A stretch of DNA of 28,122 bases, taken from assembly GCA_964539785.1 (NCBI GenBank), contig CAZIJQ010000031.1:1-28122 (forward strand), given 5' to 3'. Every line of letters starts with the position of its first letter. The first letter of the stretch is position 1. Source of the DNA: JABMPO01 sp964539785 (lineage in GTDB: Bacteria; Fidelibacterota; Marinisomatia; Marinisomatales; TCS56). Below the pieces are notes generated by a model. It made no database searches and was not told the DNA's origin. It worked only from the letters and a program-made list of their open reading frames with translations. Position numbers and translations under genes: made by a program. Shown piece by piece: positions 8,943 to 18,005 of the stretch.

Positions 8943-9269
8943 ATGTTTAATAAAGGAAATATGACCAACATTCTAAAACAAGCCCAAGAAGTACAGAAAC
9001 GGATTGAATCAGTACAGAATGAACTGGAAGATTTGATCATTGATGCTGAGGCTGGTGGTGGTTTGATAAAAGTACAGGTCAACGGGAAGCAGGAATTACT
9101 GGAATTGAAAATTCAGCCGGAAGCTTTGGAAGAGGACCTGGAGATGTTGGAAGATCTGGTAATATCCGCAGTGAATATGGGATTACATAAATCCTTGGAA
9201 GAATCCCAGAATCGCATGAATTCCGCTGCGGGAGGCATGCTGGGAGGAATGAAAATTCCCGGAATGTAG
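8943..9269 (+). CDS. ebfC: YbaB/EbfC-family nucleoid-associated DNA-binding protein
   Basis: A 108-residue homologue of the YbaB/EbfC family, small dimeric tweezer-like proteins that bind DNA. The N-terminal helix with repeated Gln/Glu (ILKQAQEVQKRIESVQNEL) leads into the conserved core (EAGGGLIKVQVNGKQELLELKI) and a Gly/Met-rich tail (AAGGMLGGMKIPGM), all typical. It starts 8 bases after dnaX with a GGAG ribosome site; an in-frame ATG six codons later is an alternative start. Its position between dnaX and recR is the usual one. Confidence 0.95.
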   Translation: MFNKGNMTNILKQAQEVQKRIESVQNELEDLIIDAEAGGGLIKVQVNGKQELLELKIQPEALEEDLEMLEDLVISAVNMGLHKSLEESQNRMNSAAGGMLGGMKIPGM

Positions 9270-9271
9270 TC

Positions 9272-9865
9272 ATGGGATTTGTTCCAGATAGCGTAAATCG
9301 GCTCATTGAGCAATTTGCTAAATTCTCCGGAATTGGGCGAAAAACCGCGCGTCGGATGACATTTCAGGTTTTGAAGTCATCCGATGAATCAGCTGCCCAG
9401 CTTGCCAAAGCCATTCTTGAAATGAAAACCAGGATTGTTTTTTGTGATATCTGCGGCGGTATTTCTGAGCACAATACCTGTGATATTTGTCAGGACAGCA
9501 AACGCAATACCGAATTGATATGTGTTGTGGAAGAACCGGCGGATATCTACGCGTTTGAGCGCACCAATAGTTTCAACGGTGTTTATCATGTTCTTGGTGG
9601 AGTTTTATCGCCGCTGGATGGAATCGGACCTGACGACCTGAATATCAATTCACTGTTAGGCCGGGTCACAACCGCCTGTGAAGTCATTGTTTCTACTAAT
9701 CCTAGTGTTGAAGGGGAAACAACTGCCTTGTATCTTGCAAAATTACTAAATTCCAAGGTGGCAAGTATCACACGATTGGCACGGGGACTGCCGGTAGGTG
9801 GTGACCTTGAGTACACCGATGATGCAACTTTAATTAGAGCGATAGAGGGAAGAACGTCAATATGA
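9272..9865 (+). CDS. recR: Recombination protein RecR
   Basis: RecR works with RecF and RecO to load RecA on gapped DNA. The 197-residue length is standard. The helix-hairpin-helix region includes FSGIGRKTARR (about 18-28). The zinc finger uses Cys 58, 61, 70 and 73, and the Toprim domain begins CVVEEPADIYAFE and continues with YHVLGGVLSPLDGIGP. The C-terminal ARGLPVGGDLEYTDDATL motif is conserved. It starts two bases after ebfC, and its stop overlaps the pgsA start as ATGA. Confidence 0.97.
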   Translation: MGFVPDSVNRLIEQFAKFSGIGRKTARRMTFQVLKSSDESAAQLAKAILEMKTRIVFCDICGGISEHNTCDICQDSKRNTELICVVEEPADIYAFERTNSFNGVYHVLGGVLSPLDGIGPDDLNINSLLGRVTTACEVIVSTNPSVEGETTALYLAKLLNSKVASITRLARGLPVGGDLEYTDDATLIRAIEGRTSI

Positions 9866-10455
9866 TAATGACCTTACCAAATATACTTACTATTATTCGC
9901 ATTCTAATGACTCCATTTTTTATCATCTGTCTGTTTTATGATCATCCCTGGGCAAAATCGTGGGCGCTGATCATTTTTATCGTTGCCTCGATTACTGATG
10001 CTTATGATGGTTATCTGGCACGCAAGAACAACCAGGTTACTGAGGCCGGTAAGTTTTTAGATCCCCTGGCTGACAAAATTTTAGTATCGTCAGCCTTTAT
10101 CTCATTTGCCGTGATTGGGGTAGTGGAGTATTGGATGGTAGTATTAATAATTTTTCGGGATTTGTTCGTGACCGGACTCCGCCTGGCAATGTCCTATAAA
10201 GGATTTCAAATGGTTACCAGTAATATCGCCAAGGCCAAAACTGGTACCCAAATTGGCATTATTATATTCATATTGACCTACCTTGGTCTCAAAGCTCTCA
10301 ATCTCGAACCATTAAAATTTATTTTACGCATGGTTGTTGAATATGATCTGATTTATGTATTGACTTTATTGGCGACACTGTTCACAGTTTATACCGGAAT
10401 CAGCTATCTAAAAACCAATCGGCACAGCATAAAACAATTTTTTAGCGCTGGATAA
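9862..10455 (+). CDS. pgsA: CDP-diacylglycerol-glycerol-3-phosphate 3-phosphatidyltransferase
   Basis: An integral membrane enzyme of the CDP-alcohol phosphatidyltransferase family that makes phosphatidylglycerol phosphate, the committed step to phosphatidylglycerol and cardiolipin. The signature D46-x2-D49-G50-x2-A53-R54-x8-G63-x3-D67-x3-D71 is complete, and several hydrophobic helices are visible over 197 residues. The start overlaps the recR stop by four bases (ATGA). The next gene encodes the phosphatase for its product, so the pair performs two successive steps at the inner membrane. Confidence 0.95.
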   Translation: MIMTLPNILTIIRILMTPFFIICLFYDHPWAKSWALIIFIVASITDAYDGYLARKNNQVTEAGKFLDPLADKILVSSAFISFAVIGVVEYWMVVLIIFRDLFVTGLRLAMSYKGFQMVTSNIAKAKTGTQIGIIIFILTYLGLKALNLEPLKFILRMVVEYDLIYVLTLLATLFTVYTGISYLKTNRHSIKQFFSAG

Positions 10456-10457
10456 GA

Positions 10458-10916
10458 ATGAAAATTCGTCTGGCAGAAATTCTGGCCACCGTTTTTTATT
10501 TAGGCCGGATACCTGGTGCACCGGGGACCTGGGGTAGTATTGCGGCGGTATTGGTCTGGCTGATTCTACCTGAACAAATGCTTTCGGTTTTTATCTTTTC
10601 AGGTATACTGATATTTTTAGCAGTGATCGGAATCTGGGTATCGCAACTGGTCGAAAGTGCAAGCGGAACTACCGATCCATCGGAAATTATTATCGACGAA
10701 TGGGTTGGGCAATGGATAGCATTGCTGGCACTGCCACAGACTTGGATTTCAGCAGTTATTGCTTTGATATTTTTCAGAATTTTTGATATTGCTAAACCAT
10801 GGCCAATTAATAATCTGCAGAAATTACCCGGTGGTTGGGGAATTATGGTCGATGACATTGTGGCCGGGATTTTTGCTCTTGGATTGGGACATATCGTCAA
10901 TTATTTATGGTTATGA
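10458..10916 (+). CDS. pgpA: Phosphatidylglycerophosphatase A
   Basis: This membrane phosphatase would dephosphorylate phosphatidylglycerol phosphate, completing phosphatidylglycerol synthesis after PgsA, whose gene ends two bases upstream. The 152-residue protein shows the PgpA hallmarks: GAPGTWGS near the N-terminus (20-27), DPSEIIIDEWVGQW (73-86) with the acidic residues expected for metal binding, and a late WGIMVDDIVAG motif. Hydrophobic segments between them fit membrane helices. The TGA stop overlaps the preferred cinA ATG. Confidence 0.95.
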   Translation: MKIRLAEILATVFYLGRIPGAPGTWGSIAAVLVWLILPEQMLSVFIFSGILIFLAVIGIWVSQLVESASGTTDPSEIIIDEWVGQWIALLALPQTWISAVIALIFFRIFDIAKPWPINNLQKLPGGWGIMVDDIVAGIFALGLGHIVNYLWL

Positions 10917-12127
10917 AAACAGGAATAATTACCGTCGGAAACGAATTATTAACCGGTTTTATTGATGATACCAATGCGTCCTGGTTAGGACGTGCACTCA
11001 CAGCTATCGGATTACCACCGGTCTGGCACCTTTCGGTTGGTGATGATCGAGATGAAATTAAATCAGCCCTAGCGGCAATTCCGAAAAGCATTACAGAGAT
11101 CATAATAACCGGGGGCTTGGGACCCACTCCCGATGATATTACGATGAAGACTGTAGTTGAGTTTTATGGTTTTGAATTGATATATGATGAGGAATACTGG
11201 AAGTCCCTTGCACAAAGGTTTAAAAGATCAGGACGGGACATCCCTGAGATTAATAAAAATCAAGCCTTCGTCCCAGTTGGGCCGGAAATAATACCCAATC
11301 CGGTTGGGTCGGCGCGGGGGGCGCTTATTAATCAGGATCATCGGCGAATATTCATTCTACCGGGAGTGCCAATCGAGATGAAGGCCATGTACACCGCTAC
11401 AATTTTGCCATTAATTAAACCGGAAAACGTCGATGCGAAGGTTTTTGTTTTACGCACAACCGGAATTATGGAGTCAGCCCTGGCGGAGAAGCTGGTGAAT
11501 ATTGATTCGAATTTTCCCACGGTAACAATGGCCTACCTGCCACGGATCACTGGGGTTGACATCAGATTAATGGGCAATGATCCGGCAGAAATTGCAGGAT
11601 TTAAGTTAGAATTGGAGCGGATAGCAGGTGATTATATCTATGGTTATGATGACACCGAACTGGAAGATGTGGTCGGTGAATTGTTGACCAAAGAAAAATT
11701 AACGATTGCCACGGCTGAATCCTGTACCGGAGGTCTGGTAAGCCATAGATTGACCCAGACGCCGGGCAGTTCTGATTATTTTGTGGGCAGTATTGTTGCT
11801 TATAGTAACCAAATTAAAATGAATTTGCTGGATGTACAGGAAAGCACACTCCTGAAGCATGGTGCGGTCAGTGAACAGACAGTTATTGAGATGGCAACTG
11901 GCGCTCGCACCCGCTTAGGAACTGATATTGGAATAGCCACTACCGGTATTGCCGGGCCGGGGGGTGGGACGCAGGAAAAACCAGTTGGATTAGTGTATAT
12001 TGGTCTGGCAACTGAAAAGCGGGTTCGGACACGCAAATTTATTTTTCACTTCAATCGTCAACTTAATAAACTGTTAACCAGCCAGGTTGCGCTGAATATG
12101 ATTAGACTTGAGTTTAAAAATGCCTGA
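10913..12127 (+). CDS. cinA: CinA family protein (MoCF-like domain plus NMN amidohydrolase domain)
   Basis: The N-terminal half is a molybdopterin-binding-like (MoCF) domain starting KTGIITVGNELLTG, with GGLGPTPDD in the middle; in homologues it acts as an ADP-ribose pyrophosphatase. The C-terminal half is the PncC domain with TAESCTGG at 267-274 and TTGIAGPGGG further on; in homologues it deamidates nicotinamide mononucleotide, part of NAD recycling. I chose the ATG at 10913, which gives an ATGA overlap with pgpA and 404 residues; another ATG lies at 10907. CinA genes often neighbour recA, as here with only thpR between them. Confidence 0.93.
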   Translation: MKTGIITVGNELLTGFIDDTNASWLGRALTAIGLPPVWHLSVGDDRDEIKSALAAIPKSITEIIITGGLGPTPDDITMKTVVEFYGFELIYDEEYWKSLAQRFKRSGRDIPEINKNQAFVPVGPEIIPNPVGSARGALINQDHRRIFILPGVPIEMKAMYTATILPLIKPENVDAKVFVLRTTGIMESALAEKLVNIDSNFPTVTMAYLPRITGVDIRLMGNDPAEIAGFKLELERIAGDYIYGYDDTELEDVVGELLTKEKLTIATAESCTGGLVSHRLTQTPGSSDYFVGSIVAYSNQIKMNLLDVQESTLLKHGAVSEQTVIEMATGARTRLGTDIGIATTGIAGPGGGTQEKPVGLVYIGLATEKRVRTRKFIFHFNRQLNKLLTSQVALNMIRLEFKNA

Positions 12128-12707
12128 GAGATTACTGCGAACATTTATTGCTGTTTCCGTTCCAAATAAAGTTGGGAAAATTCAGGAAATGGTTAAAACC
12201 ATTATCCCGGCCGATCAAAAGGGTCTGAAATGGGTTAATCCCAACTCAATTCATTTGACGCTAAAATTTAATGGACCAACACCGGCAGAAATAATCCCAG
12301 AAATGAATCTTGCTCTAAATAAGATTACCAGGGATTTTACACCCATTAAATTGTTGATCAGCAATACCGGTTGTTTTCCTGGTTCAGGACGACCACGGGT
12401 CCTTTGGCTGGGTATGGCTGGAGCCGTCAATCAATTGCATTTGCTCGTTAATCGAATCCACGGGGCAATGGAAAAATTCGGATTTGCCGATGAGAGTACT
12501 AAATTTAATCCTCACGTAACAATTGGCCGAATTAGATATCCACAAAAAAAGGACATCGATATTAGTAATTTCTTAAATACCAGTTATGAAAAAATTAATA
12601 TGGTAACTGATCGTATACATTTTTTATCCAGTGAGTTGTTACCGGGTGGACCGGTATATTCAAATTTGGGAACTCATTATTTTTCACCAAAATCGGACAA
12701 GGAGTAA
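12120..12707 (+). CDS. thpR: RNA 2',3'-cyclic phosphodiesterase (2H family)
   Basis: A member of the 2H phosphoesterase superfamily (LigT/ThpR), which hydrolyses 2',3'-cyclic phosphodiester ends of RNA. Two catalytic HxT/S motifs are visible: HLTL at 45-48 and HVTI at 132-135, with LKWVNPNSIHLTLKF and FNPHVTIGR contexts typical of the family. Length is about 195 residues. I prefer the ATG at 12120, which overlaps cinA by 8 bases, over a TTG at 12108, because the protein then begins at RLLRTFIAV, the usual start. The cinA-thpR-recA order occurs in several bacterial groups. Confidence 0.93.
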   Translation: MPERLLRTFIAVSVPNKVGKIQEMVKTIIPADQKGLKWVNPNSIHLTLKFNGPTPAEIIPEMNLALNKITRDFTPIKLLISNTGCFPGSGRPRVLWLGMAGAVNQLHLLVNRIHGAMEKFGFADESTKFNPHVTIGRIRYPQKKDIDISNFLNTSYEKINMVTDRIHFLSSELLPGGPVYSNLGTHYFSPKSDKE

Positions 12708-12709
12708 TT

Positions 12710-13738
12710 ATGACAACAACAGATAAAAAAGCCCGGGCTCTAGATTTAGCCATCAGTCAGGTTGATCGGCAATTTGGTAAAGGGTCAATAATGCGCCTTG
12801 GGAGTGATCAGTCACGTATTATGGAAAATATTATTTCGACCGGTTGTTTATCACTTGATATTGCCCTTGGTGTTGGTGGTGTACCGAGAGGCCGAATTAT
12901 TGAGATTTTTGGTCCTGAAGCCGGTGGAAAAACAACCCTGGCACTGCATATTATTGCTCAGGCTCAGAAAAATGGCGGATATGCTGCTTTCATTGACGCC
13001 GAGCATGCTCTGGATCCGGAATATTCCGGCAAACTTGGTGTAGACACAGAACAACTCCTCGTATCCCAGCCGGATACCGGTGAACAGGCTTTGGAGATCA
13101 CGGAAACGCTGGTGCGCAGCGGGGCACTGGATGTAATCGTAATAGATTCTGTGGCAGCCCTTGTTCCCCGGGCCGAGCTGGAAGGAGATATGGGTGATTC
13201 CTTTATCGGATTACAGGCTCGACTAATGTCGCAAGCCCTGCGCAAGCTGACCGGTACTGTTCATAAATCAAACACTTGTGTGATCTTTATCAATCAGATA
13301 CGTGAAAAAATTGGTGTGATGTTTGGTAATCCGGAAACAACATCTGGTGGTCGTGCTCTAAAGTTTTATACTTCCATGCGATTGGATATCCGTCGAGTGA
13401 CCTCCATTATGGATGGCGGTGAAAGCGTAGGTAATCGGGTGCGTGTCAAAGTTGTAAAGAATAAAGTGGCGCCACCATTCAAGAAAACCGAATTTGATAT
13501 CATGTTCGGACACGGTATCTCCTACGAAGGCGATATTATTGACCTGGCGGTAAAAGGAGATATTGTACAGAAGACTGGTTCCTGGTATTCATTTGGCGAC
13601 GAACGAATTGGTCAGGGAAGAGAAAACGCGAAGAGTTACTTACGTGAAAACACCGATACAATGGCTAAGGTGATTTCCCAGGTGAAAGCGTTTATGGGAA
13701 TTGAAGAGGAAAGCTCAGATCAACCCACCAAAAATTAA
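12710..13738 (+). CDS. recA: Recombinase RecA
   Basis: RecA forms filaments on single-stranded DNA, drives strand exchange and triggers LexA-type self-cleavage. The 342-residue length is standard. Walker A reads GPEAGGKT (68-75), where most RecA proteins have GPESSGKT, a conservative change that keeps the key Gly-Lys-Thr. The MAW-type region (GVPRGRIIEI), loop L1 (LEGDMGDSFIGLQARLMSQ) and the L2 region (NQIREKIGVMFGNPETTSGG) are intact. AAGGAG precedes the ATG, two bases after thpR. I see no obvious inverted repeat operator immediately upstream, so any SOS control would act from further up the operon. The 3' end overlaps the recX frame. Confidence 0.98.
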   Translation: MTTTDKKARALDLAISQVDRQFGKGSIMRLGSDQSRIMENIISTGCLSLDIALGVGGVPRGRIIEIFGPEAGGKTTLALHIIAQAQKNGGYAAFIDAEHALDPEYSGKLGVDTEQLLVSQPDTGEQALEITETLVRSGALDVIVIDSVAALVPRAELEGDMGDSFIGLQARLMSQALRKLTGTVHKSNTCVIFINQIREKIGVMFGNPETTSGGRALKFYTSMRLDIRRVTSIMDGGESVGNRVRVKVVKNKVAPPFKKTEFDIMFGHGISYEGDIIDLAVKGDIVQKTGSWYSFGDERIGQGRENAKSYLRENTDTMAKVISQVKAFMGIEEESSDQPTKN

Positions 13739-14357
13739 AGTTATCAAAGTAAAGGAACAGCGCCGGTATTCTGATCGGCGCACGGTCTTTTTAGCGGACG
13801 GACGCGTCTTCGGCTTGCCCGGAGACGTTTTTCTTTCAAAGCCGGTTCACAGCGGTGATGAATTGGATGAAGCTGAAATCTTGGATTTAATCAGTCGCGG
13901 TGATCGTCAGAAATTAGTGGATACGGCCCTCAATCTGCTCAGTTACCGGGCTCGCAGCAGGGGGGAATTACTTCGGCGATTGTCGCAAAAAGGTTGGGAT
14001 AAAGCGGAGATATTGCCAGTATTGGATGATCTGGAAGAAAAAGACTATCTGAACGATCATGAATTTGCCAAGATGCTGGCTCATGATCGGATAAAATTTA
14101 AGCAATTAGGACCGCTGGGCTTAAAATCTGAATTGATAAAGCTAGCTGTTTCAGATCTAATTATCGCGCAGGTTATTGAGGAGTATTACCCTGCCGGTAC
14201 TGAAGAATCGCTGATTGAACAAATTATCGCTGGCAAATCAAAAGTAGATTATGATGACCCAAAGCAGAGAAAAAAAATACTCGATTTATTAGCCAGGAAA
14301 GGTTTTTCCTGGAATAAGATTAATGCGGTTATCCAGCAGAAATTTCCTCGGAATTGA
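13701..14357 (+). CDS. recX: Regulatory protein RecX
   Basis: RecX caps and destabilises RecA filaments. The family signature is present: short three-helix repeats with ALNLLSYRARSRGELLRRL followed by the KGWDKAEILPVLDDLEEKDYLND motif and a third repeat near the C-terminus. An N-terminal beta strand region (VFLADGRVFGLPGDVFL) precedes them. The only standard start codon before the conserved region is a TTG at 13701, inside the last 38 bases of recA and preceded by GGGA; a later ATT start just past the recA stop is possible. Overlap with recA suggests translational coupling. Confidence 0.9.
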   Translation: MKRKAQINPPKIKVIKVKEQRRYSDRRTVFLADGRVFGLPGDVFLSKPVHSGDELDEAEILDLISRGDRQKLVDTALNLLSYRARSRGELLRRLSQKGWDKAEILPVLDDLEEKDYLNDHEFAKMLAHDRIKFKQLGPLGLKSELIKLAVSDLIIAQVIEEYYPAGTEESLIEQIIAGKSKVDYDDPKQRKKILDLLARKGFSWNKINAVIQQKFPRN

Positions 14358-14378
14358 TGATTAAAAAGGTAAAACAAT

Positions 14379-16319
14379 ATGCCCACTAAAAAGAATAAAT
14401 ACTCGTTAACTGAAAGTGAGTTGGAGTATTTACGTAAAACACTGGGGCGCATTCCATCCAACTTTGAACATTGGATAATCTATAATCTTTGGCATGATTA
14501 TTACCGAACTCACCCATATTTAGATATAATAAACCGTGCTGGATCGACCCAGGATGAAGTGCCACTGGTTGACAACAATCCGGTCAATGAAGGAACGAAT
14601 GTCAGTGTAGTGATCAGTAAACCTTTTACTGAAAAAACCGCGGCTAGGGAATTATATGCCATAATAATGAGACTAATGATCAATCGGATTCAGCCGTTGG
14701 CGGGCGTAATCAGTGGTAGTATTTTGAATACTACTGACGTTTCCAAAGCTAAACTAATTGCCAAATTGAATAAAATTGGTAAAAGTGTCGGGATCACAAT
14801 TTTTTCCGGAAATCCTGATCTGACAGAAGATAAAGATGCTGTATCATCGGGGTCTTTAATGCTAATGGGACAACCGGCAGTAGCGGTTGCCGGAGAGCTA
14901 AGTCATTCAAAAGGGATATTTGCAGCTGTGTTTCCAAAAGTGTCGGCCAAATCAGTTGCAGCGCAAAAGAAAATTATTTCGGTGATCATGGATCTTTATG
15001 CCAAATCCTGGATCATCAGCATGACCGAATCCAGTGGTCAGAATTGGATTAGGGATATTGTGAACTTGTTAAAATCGAATCGATTTGGAATAGAATTAAA
15101 GACTTCTGTGCTGGATCCGGAATCTAAAACCGGCTTTCAAAATGGTAGCGTCCCATTATTCTTTTTACAATTCCAGGATGGATTTCAGAATGAATTGGAA
15201 ACAATTCTAAATCAGTATGATTTGAGTTCAGTTGAAATGGGACTGATCAAAGATGAAAACGGTATTAGTATTCTTGAGAATTCTTCCCAAATCGGTACAG
15301 TTCCGGCAACCTTGTTTGACCCTGATTTTGAGTTAATAGAGGAATATTCAGCCATTATACCACCGGATTCAGTCGAAAAGGTAATTACTGGATCATTTGA
15401 CCCAGACCCTAAGGCCAACTATAATTCAGAACTCTTAAAAATCATGAACCACTTGCCGTCAGTGAGATCCTATTATCAAAAAATTGACCTGGGAAAGGAA
15501 TCCGGAGCACTGTTTATGGAGTTAGGGCAAAATGCCCGTTTATCTTTGCTAAGTCCAATATTGGCAGGCTCACTTTTAGTTGCGGAAGCAAATCGAAAAA
15601 TGGCTTGTATTGGCGCTCGAAGTATTCAGGTAAATGCAAACATTGCTATCGGGCAATCCGGCAAACAGGAGCAAATGCTGCGGTTCAGCGAATTTGCAAA
15701 AGGTATTACTGCAGCAGCCCATAAATTGCAACTTCCTTTAGAGAATATTGATTATTTCCAGGATAAAGTGCTGGATTCTGCTCCACGAATAGGAGTTGTT
15801 GGTGAGAGCCTAAAACCACTGGATGATTTTAATTTCAATTTTAAAACGGCCGGTGATTTTATTACCATATTAGGTAGTCTACGAGGTGAATTAGGTGGTT
15901 CGGAATATCAATTCAGGCTTTTTGGCACTACTCCCGGAAAATTACCAGTCATCGATTTCACCATGGAGCGTCGCCTGTGCGAAGCTATCGTGCTTGGTAT
16001 AAATGAGAAATATATTAATTCCGCCTACAGCATAGGAGCTGGCGGACTAGCGGGTGCAATCGCCGCCAGTCTCAGGAACTCAACTCCGGAGCTGGGTGCC
16101 AGAATACACCTGAGCCGCAAATTATTGCCAGCGGAATTATTATTTGGTGAGACGCAAGGTCTGGTCTTGATCACCTTGGATGAAAATGATTTAATGGAAT
16201 TTGAGCGGATCTGTATGAATGTTGGTGTGCCATCGACGACTATTGGCCGCGTCACCGATAATTCCAGATATACTTTCAATGATTTAATTGACATTGATGT
16301 AGAAAATTTGCGCAATTAA
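14379..16319 (+). CDS. Degenerate PurL-like protein (FGAM synthase fold, catalytic residues apparently lost)
   Basis: The 646-residue protein follows PurL (phosphoribosylformylglycinamidine synthase II) end to end by eye. Its N-terminal helix YSLTESELEYLRKTLGRIP matches the linker start of PurL. Its end matches PurL from LGGSEYQ (about 503-509) through the GGLAGAIAASL element (about 555) to LLFGETQGLVLI (about 588) and GVPSTTIGRVTD. Conserved active-site elements are missing. PurL WSEHCSYK reads WHDYYRTH here (catalytic His becomes Tyr 41), the ATP/Mg segment ESHNHPS is replaced, and no GGNVSLYNE equivalent is seen. At about 95 residues shorter than B. subtilis PurL, it is probably a pseudoenzyme with a structural or regulatory role. 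It starts 21 bases after recX. No glutaminase (PurQ) or PurS gene is nearby. Confidence 0.75.
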   Translation: MPTKKNKYSLTESELEYLRKTLGRIPSNFEHWIIYNLWHDYYRTHPYLDIINRAGSTQDEVPLVDNNPVNEGTNVSVVISKPFTEKTAARELYAIIMRLMINRIQPLAGVISGSILNTTDVSKAKLIAKLNKIGKSVGITIFSGNPDLTEDKDAVSSGSLMLMGQPAVAVAGELSHSKGIFAAVFPKVSAKSVAAQKKIISVIMDLYAKSWIISMTESSGQNWIRDIVNLLKSNRFGIELKTSVLDPESKTGFQNGSVPLFFLQFQDGFQNELETILNQYDLSSVEMGLIKDENGISILENSSQIGTVPATLFDPDFELIEEYSAIIPPDSVEKVITGSFDPDPKANYNSELLKIMNHLPSVRSYYQKIDLGKESGALFMELGQNARLSLLSPILAGSLLVAEANRKMACIGARSIQVNANIAIGQSGKQEQMLRFSEFAKGITAAAHKLQLPLENIDYFQDKVLDSAPRIGVVGESLKPLDDFNFNFKTAGDFITILGSLRGELGGSEYQFRLFGTTPGKLPVIDFTMERRLCEAIVLGINEKYINSAYSIGAGGLAGAIAASLRNSTPELGARIHLSRKLLPAELLFGETQGLVLITLDENDLMEFERICMNVGVPSTTIGRVTDNSRYTFNDLIDIDVENLRN

Positions 16320-16351
16320 ACTTTTCATTAACTTTGACGCAAAATTGAAAT

Positions 16352-17086
16352 ATGACTAATTCCAATACCATTAAGTTATTATTATTAAGTAATTCAACCA
16401 ATGTCGGTGAACAGTTCCTGGGATACCCCGAGTCAGCTATCATAGGATTTCTGGGAGAACAGCCCCTGAATATTGCCTTTATTCCCTATGCTGGTGTCAC
16501 TATATCTTACGATGATTATACCGAGAGGGTGACGGAGCGGATGCAGGCAATGGGCTACCGGATCAGGTCGGTTCATTCGACAGATTCACCAAAAAAATTG
16601 CTATTGGAATCTGACGTGATAATGATCGGTGGTGGAAACACTTTTCACTTACTGAATGAACTCTATCAAAATGATTTATTAAATCTTATTCGCGAAGAGG
16701 TTTTGGCAGGTAAACCCTATATTGGGTGGAGCGCCGGTTCTAATGTGGCCTGTCCAACAATTATGACTACCAATGATATGCCTATTATATATCCACCGGT
16801 TATGGCGGCCTTGAATTTGATTCCGTTCCAGTTAAATCCCCATTACACGGACTTCAAACCCACCGGACATGGTGGTGAGTCGCGCTCAGACCGGTTGCGG
16901 GAATTTCTGGAAGTAAACCAAGCAGAAGTAGTGGTTGGGCTTTTCGAAGGTAGTATATTAAAATTTTCCGAAAATCGCTACGAGCTATTGGGAGACAAGT
17001 CCGCCAAATTATTTCAATACGGTCAAAATGTTATCGATATTCAAGATAGTAAAACACTGAACGATTATTTGGTAAATATAGAATAA
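16352..17086 (+). CDS. pepE: Dipeptidase E (alpha-aspartyl dipeptidase)
   Basis: A cytoplasmic serine peptidase of family S51 that hydrolyses dipeptides with N-terminal aspartate. The 244-residue length fits. The nucleophile elbow GWSAGSNV places Ser at 127, followed by TTNDMP (Asp 142) and NPHYTDF (His 164), the pattern seen in Salmonella PepE. IGGGNTFHLL at about 92-101 is also typical. It ends the + strand run; the 118 bases to the convergent suhB stop hold only a weak GGTCAG/CTGACC long-loop hairpin. Confidence 0.95.
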   Translation: MTNSNTIKLLLLSNSTNVGEQFLGYPESAIIGFLGEQPLNIAFIPYAGVTISYDDYTERVTERMQAMGYRIRSVHSTDSPKKLLLESDVIMIGGGNTFHLLNELYQNDLLNLIREEVLAGKPYIGWSAGSNVACPTIMTTNDMPIIYPPVMAALNLIPFQLNPHYTDFKPTGHGGESRSDRLREFLEVNQAEVVVGLFEGSILKFSENRYELLGDKSAKLFQYGQNVIDIQDSKTLNDYLVNIE

Positions 17087-17204
17087 TACTTGTCGGTCAG
17101 AAACTGTTATTTTATGATTTTATGATACTTCCTGACCTTATAAAATATATTTCACTGCCCTTTGGCGAATCATGATATCTGATTTAGGCAAAAATATATA
17201 GATA

Positions 17205-18005
17205 TTAATCCAATTCGGATAAAATATGACTGCTCAGGGTAGCATGCAGGATATTATTAGATGCTAAAATTTGGTTATCAAATATTGAATAATCGTTGCC
17301 ATTCATTCTGCTGATTTTACCGCCTGCCTCTTTAACAAGTAGAATTCCAGCCGCTGTGTCCCAGGGCTTAAGATCAAATTCCCAGAAACCGTCAACTTTA
17401 CCACTGGCAAGATGAGCAAAATCCACCGCTGCTGCCCCGAGGCGGCGTACACCCTGGGTAATGTCGGTAAAATGCTTAAACAACTCCATATTGGCCTGCC
17501 AGGCGGCATTGTGCACGTAACCAAAGCCAGTTACCAGTAGTGATTTTCCCAATTCGGACACATTTGAGACCGAGATTGGTTGGTTATCACAAAAAGCGCC
17601 CTGTCCGCGGATAGTGTGATATACGTGATTTGCCGGCAGTTCCACTATTACTCCGCATAAAGGTTGAGTTTTGTAAAGCACAGCAATCGACACAGCATAG
17701 GAGGGATAGTTATGCACAAAATTAGTGGTACCATCCAAGGGATCGATTACCCACAGATAATCTGAATCACGGGGAACCTGACCACTTTCCTCCGCCAGTA
17801 TCTGATGCTCAGGGAAAGCGTCACCGATCAAGCGAGTTATTGCAAATTCTGATTTTTTATCCGTTTCAGTAACCAAATCCGTGCGGCCTTTGTAGCTAAC
17901 CTGTTTTGGTAGATCGGTGGCCGCTTTGATAATCGTGACTGCTGATTTGGCAGCCTCCAGAGCGACTGCCAGCAATTTATCCGGAGTTACCGGACTATTT
18001 ATCAT
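17205..18005 (-). CDS. suhB: Inositol-1-monophosphatase family protein
   Basis: This Mg2+-dependent phosphatase family hydrolyses inositol phosphates and related sugar phosphates; some members (SuhB) also take part in rRNA antitermination. The 266-residue protein carries all the metal-site motifs: EES at 72-74, WVIDPLDGTTNF with Asp 88 and Asp 91, and PWDTAAG with Asp 216. GVRRLGAAAVDFAHLASG before the last motif is characteristic. Its ATG overlaps the 3' end of the upstream symporter gene by 11 bases, so they form a two-gene operon. Exact substrate cannot be read from the sequence. Confidence 0.94.
   Translation of the reverse strand: MINSPVTPDKLLAVALEAAKSAVTIIKAATDLPKQVSYKGRTDLVTETDKKSEFAITRLIGDAFPEHQILAEESGQVPRDSDYLWVIDPLDGTTNFVHNYPSYAVSIAVLYKTQPLCGVIVELPANHVYHTIRGQGAFCDNQPISVSNVSELGKSLLVTGFGYVHNAAWQANMELFKHFTDITQGVRRLGAAAVDFAHLASGKVDGFWEFDLKPWDTAAGILLVKEAGGKISRMNGNDYSIFDNQILASNNILHATLSSHILSELD

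Noticed and set aside
12600..12709. SOS (LexA) operator upstream of recA
   Set aside because: No convincing inverted repeat of a known LexA type is present; recA starts two bases after thpR and is probably transcribed from further upstream.
17087..17204. Bidirectional terminator between pepE and suhB
   Set aside because: Only a 6-bp GGTCAG/CTGACC pair with a very long AT-rich loop is visible, which is not enough.
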